DNA from: Actinomycetota bacterium
GTDB lineage: Bacteria > Actinomycetota > Actinomycetes > Propionibacteriales > Propionibacteriaceae
Direction of reading: 5' to 3'
Length of the DNA: 7,416 nucleotides
Assembly (NCBI GenBank): GCA_016213595.1
Contig: JACRAA010000161.1
Coordinates: forward strand, 1-7,416
The notes under the pieces are model-generated. The model did not search any database and was not told where the DNA came from. It saw only the letters and a list, made by a program, of their open reading frames with translations. A program made the position numbers and the translations under genes. Shown piece by piece: positions 1 to 5,546 of the stretch. Numbering within the stretch: the stretch's first letter is position 1; every line of letters begins with the position of its first letter.

Positions 1-7
1 AAAGACC

Positions 8-295
8 ATGCGTGCTTTCAACATTGGCGGTCCCATCGCATTAGGCGTCGTGGGGGCGATCCTCTACCTTGCTGTGCCCAACCTGCTCAGGGGTGTGGAC
101 ACGAAGATGATCGGCATCATCCTCTTCATCGCCGCTGTCATCTGGCTCGTGCTCGGCCTTGTGCTGACCCGTCCCCGCACGCGCGTCGTCACGGACCGGA
201 CGGCCGTCGAGGGGACGCCCACGCGGACTGTCCCCGGCACCGCCGCCCCCCAGTCGCAGGTCGTCGAGCGTGAGGTCCGTCAGGACGACGTCTGA
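8..295 (+). CDS. Small two-helix membrane protein, DUF6458-like
   Basis: A 95-residue protein. It opens with a short polar stretch and a glycine-rich hydrophobic helix (about residues 7-27). A short loop containing GVDTKMIG follows, then a second hydrophobic helix (about 33-54), then a polar, Thr/Arg/Val-rich tail of about 40 residues that is probably cytoplasmic. The two-helix pattern with a central 'VD...GIIL' loop is what I know from actinobacterial DUF6458 proteins, whose function is unknown; the match is by eye. The ATG at 8 lies almost at the window edge, so its ribosome binding site and promoter are mostly out of view, and a slightly more upstream start cannot be excluded. The gene stands alone: a strong hairpin follows 58 bp after the stop, before the next gene. 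I assign no role beyond a small integral membrane protein. Confidence 0.75.
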   Translation: MRAFNIGGPIALGVVGAILYLAVPNLLRGVDTKMIGIILFIAAVIWLVLGLVLTRPRTRVVTDRTAVEGTPTRTVPGTAAPQSQVVEREVRQDDV

Positions 296-353
296 CCAAC
301 CCTTCACGAGCGCTTGCTGGAGACTGCCCTGGACTCGGGCGAGGACCAGCATG

Positions 354-384
354 CAGGGTGGCGTCCCATGTGGATGCCACCCTG
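354..384 (+). terminator. Strong hairpin, probable terminator of the DUF6458-like gene
   Basis: The arms at 354-366 and 372-384 are complementary over 13 bp, with one G:T (G-U in RNA) position, around the 5-nt loop CATGT. The arms begin CAGGGTGGC and end GCCACCCTG, which are perfectly complementary. Only a short pyrimidine stretch (TTC) follows, so it lacks a classic U-tract, as is common for actinobacterial terminators. Its place 58 bp after the stop of the first gene and about 190 bp before the reductase fits transcription termination. A palindromic protein-binding site is the alternative. Confidence 0.6.
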
Positions 385-411
385 TTCAGCGTGAGTGAGC
401 CGGTCTTCGGA

Positions 412-441
412 TTGTCTTCTGCCCGCTCTGCGACCTATCCA
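412..441 (+). promoter_or_regulatory. Weak candidate promoter for the aldo/keto reductase gene
   Basis: TTGTCT at 412-417 is followed after 17-18 nt by CTATCC/TATCCA at 435-441. This is a modest match to a housekeeping -35/-10 pair and would give a leader of about 125 nt. The rest of the 276-bp gap (296-571) shows the hairpin at 354-384, a small GCAAC/GTTGC stem-loop at 512-532 and the ribosome binding site of the reductase; I see no gene in it. Confidence 0.25.
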
Positions 442-556
442 CGGCACGATCTCCTGCCGCCGGTGCGCCGCCTGGGAAACGGGACGTCGCGACCGCTCGG
501 GGTTCCGAGAAGCAACCCCTTCGGGCAGTTGCGAGGGCAGGATGGTGAGGTCCAAC

Positions 557-566
557 AGGAAGGAAG
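557..566 (+). promoter_or_regulatory. Ribosome binding site fixing the reductase start
   Basis: A purine run AGGAAGGAAG ends 5 nt before the ATG at 572. It supports that start over the in-frame ATGs at 395 and 542, which have no comparable signal and would add residues unlike the reductase family. Confidence 0.6.
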
Positions 567-571
567 ACGAG

Positions 572-1564
572 ATGCAGTATCGAGAGCTCGGTCGCACCGG
601 GCTGCGCGTGTCCGACATCGGCTACGGCGCATGGGGCATCGGCGGCTCCGGGTGGATCGGCGCCCAGGACGACGAGTCGCTGCGCGCTCTGGAGCGGTTC
701 ATCGAGCTGGGTGGCACGTTCATCGACACGGCCCGCGGGTACGGGCGCAGCGAGGAGCTGGTCGGGAAGGTCGTGCGGCGCCACCCCGGTGACGGGCTGA
801 TCGTGGCGACCAAGGTTCCCCCGAAGAACGGGGAGTGGCCGGCGCGCCCCGGCGTACCGGTGGAGCAGACGTTCCCCGGCCAGCACATCCGGGCCAGCGT
901 CGAGGAGAGCCTGCGGGCGAGCGGCCTGGACGCGTTCGACGTGCTGCAGTTCCACGTCTGGAGCGACGAGTGGGTCGGGCACGGTGACTGGCTGGAGACG
1001 GTCCAGGCGCTGAAGGACGAGGGCAAGATCCGCTTCTTCGGCATCTCCATCAACGACTTCGAGCCCGAGCAGGGGTTGGCCCTGGTGCGTTCCGGTGCGG
1101 TCGACACCGTGCAGGTCATCTACAACGTCTTCCATCAGCAGCCCGAGGAGCAGCTCCTTCCAGCCGCACAGGAGAACCGCGTCGGGGTCATCGTGCGCGT
1201 CGCGCTCGACGAGGGCGGCCTCACCGGCCGGATCACCGGGGACACCCGGTTCGAGCCGGGCGACTTCCGGGCCCGCTACTTCGGGGGAGGCCGTGCCGAG
1301 GATCTCGAACGCCACGTGCAGGCGCTGACCGCCGACCTCGGGATCGAGACGGACGAGCTGCCCGACCGTGCCCTTCGGTTCGTCCTGGCCCATCCTGCGG
1401 TGTCGACGGTGATCGCCGGGATGCGAACCGTGCGCAACGTGGAACGCAACGCGGCCACGAGCGACCGTGGGCCGCTGCCGAAGGACCAGCTCGAGATCCT
1501 CAAGCGGGCCCGCTGGGAGCGCGACTGGTACGTGGAGCCCGGGAAGACCAGCCGGTTCGAGTGA
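572..1564 (+). CDS. Aldo/keto reductase family NAD(P)H-dependent oxidoreductase
   Basis: A 330-residue soluble cytoplasmic protein, the normal length for the aldo/keto reductase superfamily (TIM-barrel enzymes that reduce carbonyls with NADPH or NADH). It opens with the classic MQYRELGRTGLRVSDIGYG. The catalytic tetrad can be placed: Asp52 and Tyr57 in FIDTARGYG, Lys81 in LIVATKV, and His128 in DVLQFHVW. A cofactor-binding segment near the C-terminus reads STVIAGMRTVRNVERNA (about 278-294), the family's nucleotide-phosphate binding pattern. The start at 572 is chosen from the AGGAAGG ribosome binding site and because the family N-terminus begins exactly there. The gene is alone, on the opposite strand to the ROK gene and converging with it, so a functional link to the sugar operon is not implied. 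The substrate cannot be told from sequence; sugar and xenobiotic aldehydes or ketones are both possible. Confidence 0.92.
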   Translation: MQYRELGRTGLRVSDIGYGAWGIGGSGWIGAQDDESLRALERFIELGGTFIDTARGYGRSEELVGKVVRRHPGDGLIVATKVPPKNGEWPARPGVPVEQTFPGQHIRASVEESLRASGLDAFDVLQFHVWSDEWVGHGDWLETVQALKDEGKIRFFGISINDFEPEQGLALVRSGAVDTVQVIYNVFHQQPEEQLLPAAQENRVGVIVRVALDEGGLTGRITGDTRFEPGDFRARYFGGGRAEDLERHVQALTADLGIETDELPDRALRFVLAHPAVSTVIAGMRTVRNVERNAATSDRGPLPKDQLEILKRARWERDWYVEPGKTSRFE

Positions 1565-1640
1565 CGGGTACGGGATCGCCTCACTCGATGGAGGGGCCTG
1601 ACCCCTGATCGTGGACACGTCGAACGCTCACGGGGCTTCA

Positions 1641-1793
1641 CCCAACGATCCGCACCTCATGGACGGGTTTGCCGTCGGCGTCGCCGATGGGGTTCCCGTT
1701 CGGGTCGGTCTTGGGTTTCCGTGTAGTGACCGGCCCGTACACCTTGATCGAGGCTTCACCACGACGGACCTGCCGCCCTGCCTGTCCGGGACC
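1641..1793 (-). pseudogene. Remnant of an ArdC-like antirestriction / ssDNA-binding domain
   Basis: On the minus strand about 50 codons read GQAGRQVRRGEASIKVYGPV, then TTRKPKTDPNGNPIGDADGK, then PVHEVRIVG and a stop (TGA at 1638-1640). The pattern G-R-x-V-R-x-G-E-x-x-I-x-[I/V]-x-x-P-V, then a charged linker and V-x-x-V-G, is what I recognise from the middle of the N-terminal ArdC-type domain found in plasmid and integrative-element proteins. There the chain normally continues with F-R-x-V-x-V-F-D. Here the stop falls exactly after VG, no family-like sequence follows in other frames, and nothing start-like lies upstream before the frame runs into the ROK gene end (1808). So this is an internal fragment, not a working gene. 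It fills most of the 243-bp gap 1565-1807 between the converging genes. Recognition is by eye. Confidence 0.5.
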
Positions 1794-1807
1794 GGGCAAA
1801 CGGAGTC

Positions 1808-2959
1808 TTAGCTGGGCGGGGGTAGAACGCCTGCGATCGTGCGCTGGATGGCCACCGCGGCAGCACCCCGCGCCCACATGTACGGGTCGTCGGGCAGCAC
1901 CTCGAGCTCTAGCGGGGCCGCCAGCGGATGCCGGCCCTCGCGTAGCCCAGCAGCCAGTGCGGCCGCGCCAACTGCGGCGAGGCGCCAGCCCTCGCCAGTA
2001 AGGATGACCTTCTGCGGCATGCCGATGTTCGCCACCATGGCGATCAGAAGTCCGTACGCCCGGGCCGCTGCACTGACGATGCGCTCCGCTTCGGGATCCC
2101 CTGCCGAGGTCAGGTCGAGCGCCTGGTCAAACGTGACGCTTCGGCCCAGCGCCTCGGAGACCAGCCTTTCAATCGAGTCCATCGAGAGCAATACGGCGGC
2201 GCAGCCACGGTGCCCCTCAGCACAGAGTGGCCCGTTGGCATCGATGAGCTGGTGCCCGACTAGCCCGAAGCCGGCGTCAGGGCTGGTCACTAGTCCGTCG
2301 TTCACGACCAGGCCGCAACCGACGCCTGGCCCAGTTGTCAGCACCGCGAAGTTGCCGACCTCCCGTCCCGCGCCGAACCAACGCTCCGCCTCGAGTAGCG
2401 ACTCAAGGTCGTTACTCGCGACGATCGGGGTCGCAACTCTGGGGGCGATCTCCTCCGAGAGGTCCACATTCTCCCATCCGAGGAAGGCAGCCCTCCGGAC
2501 GATGTGATAGTCGCTCACGGCACCGCCGAGGCACACCCCGACCGCCTCGATCTCCAGGCCGTCGGCGAGCTCCCGGGTGAGTTCGGCGATCACGCCGCCG
2601 ATCACCGAAGGCTCGTGGGAGTCGATGGGGGCGGTGCCGCGTGTCACGACGACCGCGCGAAGGTCCGTGACCGCCGCATAGGCGGCGTCGGCGGTGAGCT
2701 TCACACCGACAAAGTGGGCGACACGGGGGTCAACGTCGAGCGGCTGCAAAGGCCGGCCGCCGGTCGGCTCGGGCTGGATGTCGTCCACCTCGACCAGCAG
2801 CCCGCTGTCAATCAGGGGTTTGGTGAGCCTGCTGAGACTTGCGGTCGAGAGGTTCGCCCGCCGGGCCAGCTCGGTTCGCGCCAGCGGTCCGTGCAACAGC
2901 ACGTCCAGCGCGACGCGACGCGTGGAGTCCCCACGCAGGCCCCACTGCCCTGGCTTCAC
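1808..2959 (-). CDS. ROK-family transcriptional regulator (sugar-responsive repressor)
   Basis: A 383-residue protein with the usual ROK-regulator layout. A winged helix-turn-helix lies at about residues 13-58 (TRRVALDVLLHGPLARTELA, then NLSTASLSRLTKPLIDSGLL), followed by a ROK sugar-binding/actin-like fold. Visible ROK marks are VGVCLGG (140-146), the SND segment with Asp184 at the kinase catalytic-base position, TTGPGVGCGLVV (208-219), GHQ at 235-237, and CAEGHRGC (246-253). The phosphate-binding DxGxT motif of ROK kinases is replaced (VGVKLT, 84-89), so it should bind a sugar but not phosphorylate it. The zinc motif CxCGxxGCxE keeps only its first and last Cys. The start is GTG at 2959, with AGAGGGG 5 nt upstream on the minus strand; longer in-frame starts would run through the intergenic control region. 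It diverges from the sugar-transport operon, which it probably represses, together with itself, through the two 23-bp palindromes in between. The effector is unknown but is probably an imported sugar. Confidence 0.93.
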   Translation of the reverse strand: MKPGQWGLRGDSTRRVALDVLLHGPLARTELARRANLSTASLSRLTKPLIDSGLLVEVDDIQPEPTGGRPLQPLDVDPRVAHFVGVKLTADAAYAAVTDLRAVVVTRGTAPIDSHEPSVIGGVIAELTRELADGLEIEAVGVCLGGAVSDYHIVRRAAFLGWENVDLSEEIAPRVATPIVASNDLESLLEAERWFGAGREVGNFAVLTTGPGVGCGLVVNDGLVTSPDAGFGLVGHQLIDANGPLCAEGHRGCAAVLLSMDSIERLVSEALGRSVTFDQALDLTSAGDPEAERIVSAAARAYGLLIAMVANIGMPQKVILTGEGWRLAAVGAAALAAGLREGRHPLAAPLELEVLPDDPYMWARGAAAVAIQRTIAGVLPPPS

Positions 2960-2964
2960 GGATA

Positions 2965-2971
2965 CCCCTCT
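2965..2971 (-). promoter_or_regulatory. Ribosome binding site fixing the ROK start
   Basis: On the minus strand AGAGGGG lies 5 nt before the GTG at 2959. This site decides the start. The first copy of a 10-bp direct repeat (TCTATCGCCG, 2969-2978) overlaps it. Confidence 0.65.
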
Positions 2972-2978
2972 ATCGCCG

Positions 2979-3001
2979 GTTTCTATCGCCGCAAAGTAAA
3001 C
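2979..3001. promoter_or_regulatory. Putative ROK operator, copy 1 (ROK side)
   Basis: A 23-bp imperfect palindrome. On the minus strand it starts GTTTACTTT, has the centre GCGGC and ends AGAAAC; 7 of 11 base pairs around the centre are symmetric. It matches copy 2 at 3228-3250 at 17 of 23 positions without gaps. It lies 20 bp upstream of the ROK start codon, suiting negative autoregulation. A poor -35/-10 pair for the ROK gene (TTGTGG at 3006-3001, TAGAAA at 2985-2980, 15-nt spacer) would overlap it. Assignment to the neighbouring ROK protein is inference. Confidence 0.6.
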
Positions 3002-3049
3002 CACAAGACCTGGGCCGAGGGGGAAGCATTCCAGCGATCCGCTCCTTGT

Positions 3050-3059
3050 CCAGCGCTTG
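3050..3059. promoter_or_regulatory. AGCGCT-centred imperfect palindrome (possible LacI-family half-conserved operator)
   Basis: CCAGCGCTTG carries the AGCGCT core shared with the perfect palindrome at 3213-3222, 163 bp away. LacI-family regulators of actinobacterial sugar operons (for example CebR) bind palindromes centred on AGCGCT. Only one arm fits beyond the core, so the assignment is weak. Confidence 0.3.
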
Positions 3060-3072
3060 TGTTGGCGCCCCT

Positions 3073-3166
3073 GACGATCGCACGACGACAAGCCAACTTG
3101 CGCACCGGGAATGCCGTCTGGCCGCCTCGCGTGCGTTCCTGCGGCGGTCGGTTCGACGATCGCACG
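3073..3166. repeat. 12-bp direct repeat pair GACGATCGCACG
   Basis: The 12-mer occurs exactly at 3073-3084 and again at 3155-3166, 82 bp apart, both inside the divergent intergenic region. It includes the palindrome CGATCG. An exact 12-bp repeat within about 340 bp is unlikely by chance, but no known site is recognised. Confidence 0.45.
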
Positions 3167-3206
3167 GCACTGGCTAGCCACCCAGGAGACTCGCGACGCC
3201 GATCTG

Positions 3207-3235
3207 TTGACACCAGCGCTGGCGCCAGTTACTTT
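3207..3235 (+). promoter_or_regulatory. Promoter of the sugar-transport / GH66 operon
   Basis: A perfect -35 TTGACA (3207-3212) is followed after 17 bp by TACTTT (3230-3235) as -10. Transcription would start near 3242 and leave a leader of about 58 nt before the binding-protein gene. The spacer holds two overlapping perfect palindromes, CCAGCGCTGG (3213-3222) and CTGGCGCCAG (3219-3228). The -10 lies inside the putative ROK operator at 3228-3250, so a bound repressor would block RNA polymerase. The -10 match is only moderate. Confidence 0.65.
3213..3222. promoter_or_regulatory. Perfect AGCGCT-centred palindrome in the promoter spacer (LacI-family-like operator)
   Basis: CCAGCGCTGG is its own reverse complement and sits directly after the -35 box. 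The second palindrome CTGGCGCCAG (3219-3228) overlaps it. The AGCGCT core matches the centre of known actinobacterial LacI-family operators, suggesting control by a regulator other than the adjacent ROK protein. No LacI-type gene is visible in the window. Confidence 0.4.
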
Positions 3236-3250
3236 TGCGGCAATGAAAAC
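3228..3250. promoter_or_regulatory. Putative ROK operator, copy 2 (operon side)
   Basis: A 23-bp imperfect palindrome that starts GTTACTTTT, has the centre GCGGC and ends AATGAAAAC; 7 of 11 pairs are symmetric, including GTT/AAC ends and a TTGC-G-GCAA core. It shares 17 of 23 positions with the copy at 2979-3001, read on the opposite strand. It spans the -10 box and the expected transcription start of the operon, a classic repressor position. Confidence 0.65.
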
Positions 3251-3300
3251 GCCTGTGCGAGATCCGCCAGGCCTCAACGAAGACCCTGGAGGTTGTTTTC

Positions 3301-4593
3301 ATGAAGACATGGCTCAAGGCCCTCGCACCGGCGGTTGGCCTCGTGCTCTCCTTGTCGGCCTGCGGGGCTGCCGGCACGGCAATGGGCACCTCGGCCAGCC
3401 AGGCGCCGAGCGCGGCGATCTCGGGCTCGGTGACCTTCTGGCATGCCTACAGTGCCGACTCGCCCGAGTTGAGCACGCTGGAGAAGGTTCTCATCCCCAA
3501 GTTCGAGAGCCTCCACCCCGGAGTCACGGTCAAGTCGGTGCCTGTTCCGTACGACTCGCTTCACCAGAAGCTGGTGACTGCCGCCGCGGGCGAGCAGCTC
3601 CCTGACCTGGTCCGCTCAGACATCATCTGGGTTCCCGAGCTGGCGAACCTCGACGTGATCGAGCCACTGGACACCACACTCCCCGACTTCGCCGACCTGA
3701 AGGCCAAGGTCTTCCCCGGCCCGCTCGCCACCAACAAGTGGAAGGACCACTACTACGGCCTCCCGCTGGACACCAACACGCGCGTCCTCATGTACAACGC
3801 AGACGCCCTGAAGAAGCTCGGCGTGACGCAGCCGCCGGCCACGTTTGACGAGCTCAAGGCGCTCAGCGCGAAGACCGCGGGCACCGGGGTCTTCGCGTAC
3901 GCGGAGGGCGGCACCGGCGGATGGAGCGTGCTCCCGTGGATCTGGAGCGGCGGCGGGTCGGTCACCGACGACGCGGTCACCACAGCTACCGGCCACATCA
4001 ACGGCGCCGATACCGTGGCCGTCGTGCAGATGCTCGCCGACATGTTGAAGCAGAAGGGCATCTCGGACATCATCCTCGGCGGACAAGGGGGCACCAAGAC
4101 CTCCGACGGCCTACCCAAGGGTCAGTTCGCGACAATCCTCGACGGGCCTTGGATGTTCCCGATCATGAAGAGCCAGTACCCGAACTTCGACTTGAAGACG
4201 GCGCCCATCCCCGCGGGCAAGGCGGGCTCGATCTCGGTCGTGGGCGGCGAGGACATCGTCTTGACGAAGGACTCGAAGAACAAGGCCGCCGCGGCTGAGT
4301 TCCTGCGCTTCCTGCTCTCCGAGGACAGCCAGATGGAGATGGCCAAGACCGGCCAGATGCCCGTCCTCAGCAGCATCACCGCCGACAAGCTGAACGCGAT
4401 CCAGCCCTACTACGGCACGTTCGTCGAGCAGCTCAAGACGGCCCAGCCGCGCACGCCGTCGCCGGCATGGCCGAAGATCGACGAGGTGATCAGCAAGCAG
4501 GTCCTAACTGCGATCAAGGGCGAGGCCACACCGCAAGCCGCGATGGACGCTGCCGCGACGCAGATCAACGCGCTCATCGCCCAGTACAAGTGA
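3301..4593 (+). CDS. Sugar ABC transporter substrate-binding lipoprotein (family 1, CUT1)
   Basis: A 430-residue protein, normal for family 1 solute-binding proteins. Residues 1-20 form a lipoprotein signal peptide with lipobox LSAC, so Cys21 would be lipidated and the protein anchored outside the cytoplasmic membrane. A flexible Ala/Ser/Gly linker (22-42) is followed by the mature start SVTFWHAYSADSPE, typical of the fold. Further family marks are FESLHPGVTVK (68-78), AAGEQLPDLV (95-104), YYGLPLDTNTRVLMYN (151-166), GPWMFP (282-287) with a Trp that may stack on sugar, and GGEDIVLTKDSKNKAAAAEF (315-334), the conserved C-lobe strand and helix. GGAGG at 3288-3292 is 8 nt before the ATG. It is the first gene of the operon and its stop overlaps the next start by 4 nt. 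The ligand is not readable from sequence; the GH66 enzyme downstream points to isomalto- or other alpha-1,6-linked gluco-oligosaccharides. Confidence 0.93.
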   Translation: MKTWLKALAPAVGLVLSLSACGAAGTAMGTSASQAPSAAISGSVTFWHAYSADSPELSTLEKVLIPKFESLHPGVTVKSVPVPYDSLHQKLVTAAAGEQLPDLVRSDIIWVPELANLDVIEPLDTTLPDFADLKAKVFPGPLATNKWKDHYYGLPLDTNTRVLMYNADALKKLGVTQPPATFDELKALSAKTAGTGVFAYAEGGTGGWSVLPWIWSGGGSVTDDAVTTATGHINGADTVAVVQMLADMLKQKGISDIILGGQGGTKTSDGLPKGQFATILDGPWMFPIMKSQYPNFDLKTAPIPAGKAGSISVVGGEDIVLTKDSKNKAAAAEFLRFLLSEDSQMEMAKTGQMPVLSSITADKLNAIQPYYGTFVEQLKTAQPRTPSPAWPKIDEVISKQVLTAIKGEATPQAAMDAAATQINALIAQYK

Positions 4594-5546
4594 CCGCTGC
4601 TGTGACCGCGAGCCCCACGATCGCTCGCGCCGACCTGGTGAGCACCCGCTCGCCGGGCCGGCGCCGGGGCCGGGCCGGGCTCCCTGGGTACGTGTTCGTC
4701 GCTCCCGGTTTCCTGGCGTACGGGCTAGTGGTCCTCTGGCCTGCGCTGCAGGCGCTGGTGATGAGCTTCCAGCAGTACAAGCTGCGCAAGGGGTTGGCGA
4801 GCCCCTTCATCGGGTGGGCCAACTACGCGCGCGCCATCCAGGACCCAGTAGTGCTGCGTAGCTTCGCCAACTCGGCCTTCTACGTGCTCGTCACCGTGCC
4901 GCCGCAGTTGATCATCGGGTTGGTACTGGCCATCCTGCTCGACAAGGCGATGCCCGCTCGGACGTTCTTCCGAGTGCTTTTCTACCTGCCCGTGATCACC
5001 AGCTGGGTGGTGGTCAGCCTGCTGTTCAAGTGGCTCTTCGCCACCGACGACGGCGTCTTCAACTGGATCCTCACGTCGATCGGCCTGGTATCGCACAACG
5101 TCGACTGGCTCGGGCAGCGCTGGACCGCCATGCTCGCCGTGAGCCTCCTGGGCATCTGGAAAGGGGTGGGCTGGTCGATGTTGATCCTGCTCGCTTCCCT
5201 CGCCGGGGTAAGCGAGGACCTACACGAGGCGGCAGCCATTGATGGCGCAGGAACGTGGCGGCGGTTCCTGTACGTCACGCTGCCGCACATCCGCGGCACC
5301 GTCGTGACGATCACCATCCTCCTGGTCATGGGTGGCCTGAACGTCTTCCCGTCGATCCTGCTGATGACCGGGGGCGGGCCGGCCGACGCGACCCAGGTGC
5401 CGCTCACGTACATCTACAAGCAGGCCTTCACATTCCTCGACTTCGGCTACGGGGCTGCCCTGTCCTACCTGCTCGCCTTCTTCGTGGTCGTCATCTCGCT
5501 ACTTCAGTACGGCGCCGCGAAGCTCGTCGAACGGAGGTCGGAATGA
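4590..5546 (+). CDS. Carbohydrate ABC transporter permease, MalF type
   Basis: A 318-residue inner-membrane permease. After a basic, non-conserved N-terminus (1-30) the first membrane helix starts around GYVFVAPGFLAYGLVVLWPA (33-52). Further helices follow at about 93-117, 126-150, 178-205, 234-258 and 288-308, the six-helix pattern of the MalF group. The cytoplasmic EAA loop that docks on the ATPase reads EAAAIDGAGTWRRFLYVTLP (213-232), with the Glu-Ala-Ala...Asp-Gly-Ala and final Pro all present. The start is the GTG at 4590, whose GTGA overlaps the upstream stop by 4 nt. Its ribosome binding site is poor, so the gene may rely on translational coupling; a GTG at 4602 is the alternative and would shorten it by four residues. 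It pairs with the next permease to form the sugar channel. Confidence 0.93.
   Translation: MTAAVTASPTIARADLVSTRSPGRRRGRAGLPGYVFVAPGFLAYGLVVLWPALQALVMSFQQYKLRKGLASPFIGWANYARAIQDPVVLRSFANSAFYVLVTVPPQLIIGLVLAILLDKAMPARTFFRVLFYLPVITSWVVVSLLFKWLFATDDGVFNWILTSIGLVSHNVDWLGQRWTAMLAVSLLGIWKGVGWSMLILLASLAGVSEDLHEAAAIDGAGTWRRFLYVTLPHIRGTVVTITILLVMGGLNVFPSILLMTGGGPADATQVPLTYIYKQAFTFLDFGYGAALSYLLAFFVVVISLLQYGAAKLVERRSE

Noticed and set aside
512..532. Stem-loop GCAAC...TTCG...GTTGC in the leader of the reductase
   Set aside because: Only a 5-bp outer stem and a 2-bp inner stem on a UUCG loop; too small to call a riboswitch or terminator, and no known regulator is suggested.
542..571. Earlier in-frame ATG at 542 for the reductase
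   Set aside because: It has no good ribosome binding site and adds MVRSNRKEDE, which includes the purine-rich Shine-Dalgarno region of the start at 572; the family N-terminus begins at 572.
1592..1606. AGGGG/CCCCT hairpin after the reductase gene
   Set aside because: A 5-bp stem with no U-tract is too weak to support as a terminator, although the place, 28 bp after the stop codon, is reasonable.
386..1618. Long minus-strand open frame opposite the aldo/keto reductase (410 codons)
   Set aside because: It mirrors the reductase gene, whose catalytic residues and ribosome binding site are clear. The opposite frame is rich in Ala, Arg, Pro and Gly, as expected for the antisense of GC-rich coding DNA, and shows no domain.
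2960..3277. Longer ROK protein starting upstream (up to 489 residues)
   Set aside because: The extra residues are unlike ROK N-termini, and the sequence carries the operators, promoter and ribosome binding site. The GTG at 2959 with AGAGGGG is far better.
2504..3304. Plus-strand open frame opposite the ROK gene and through the intergenic region (266 codons)
   Set aside because: It is a shadow of the ROK gene; it has no recognisable motif and would run through the promoter and operators of the transport operon.
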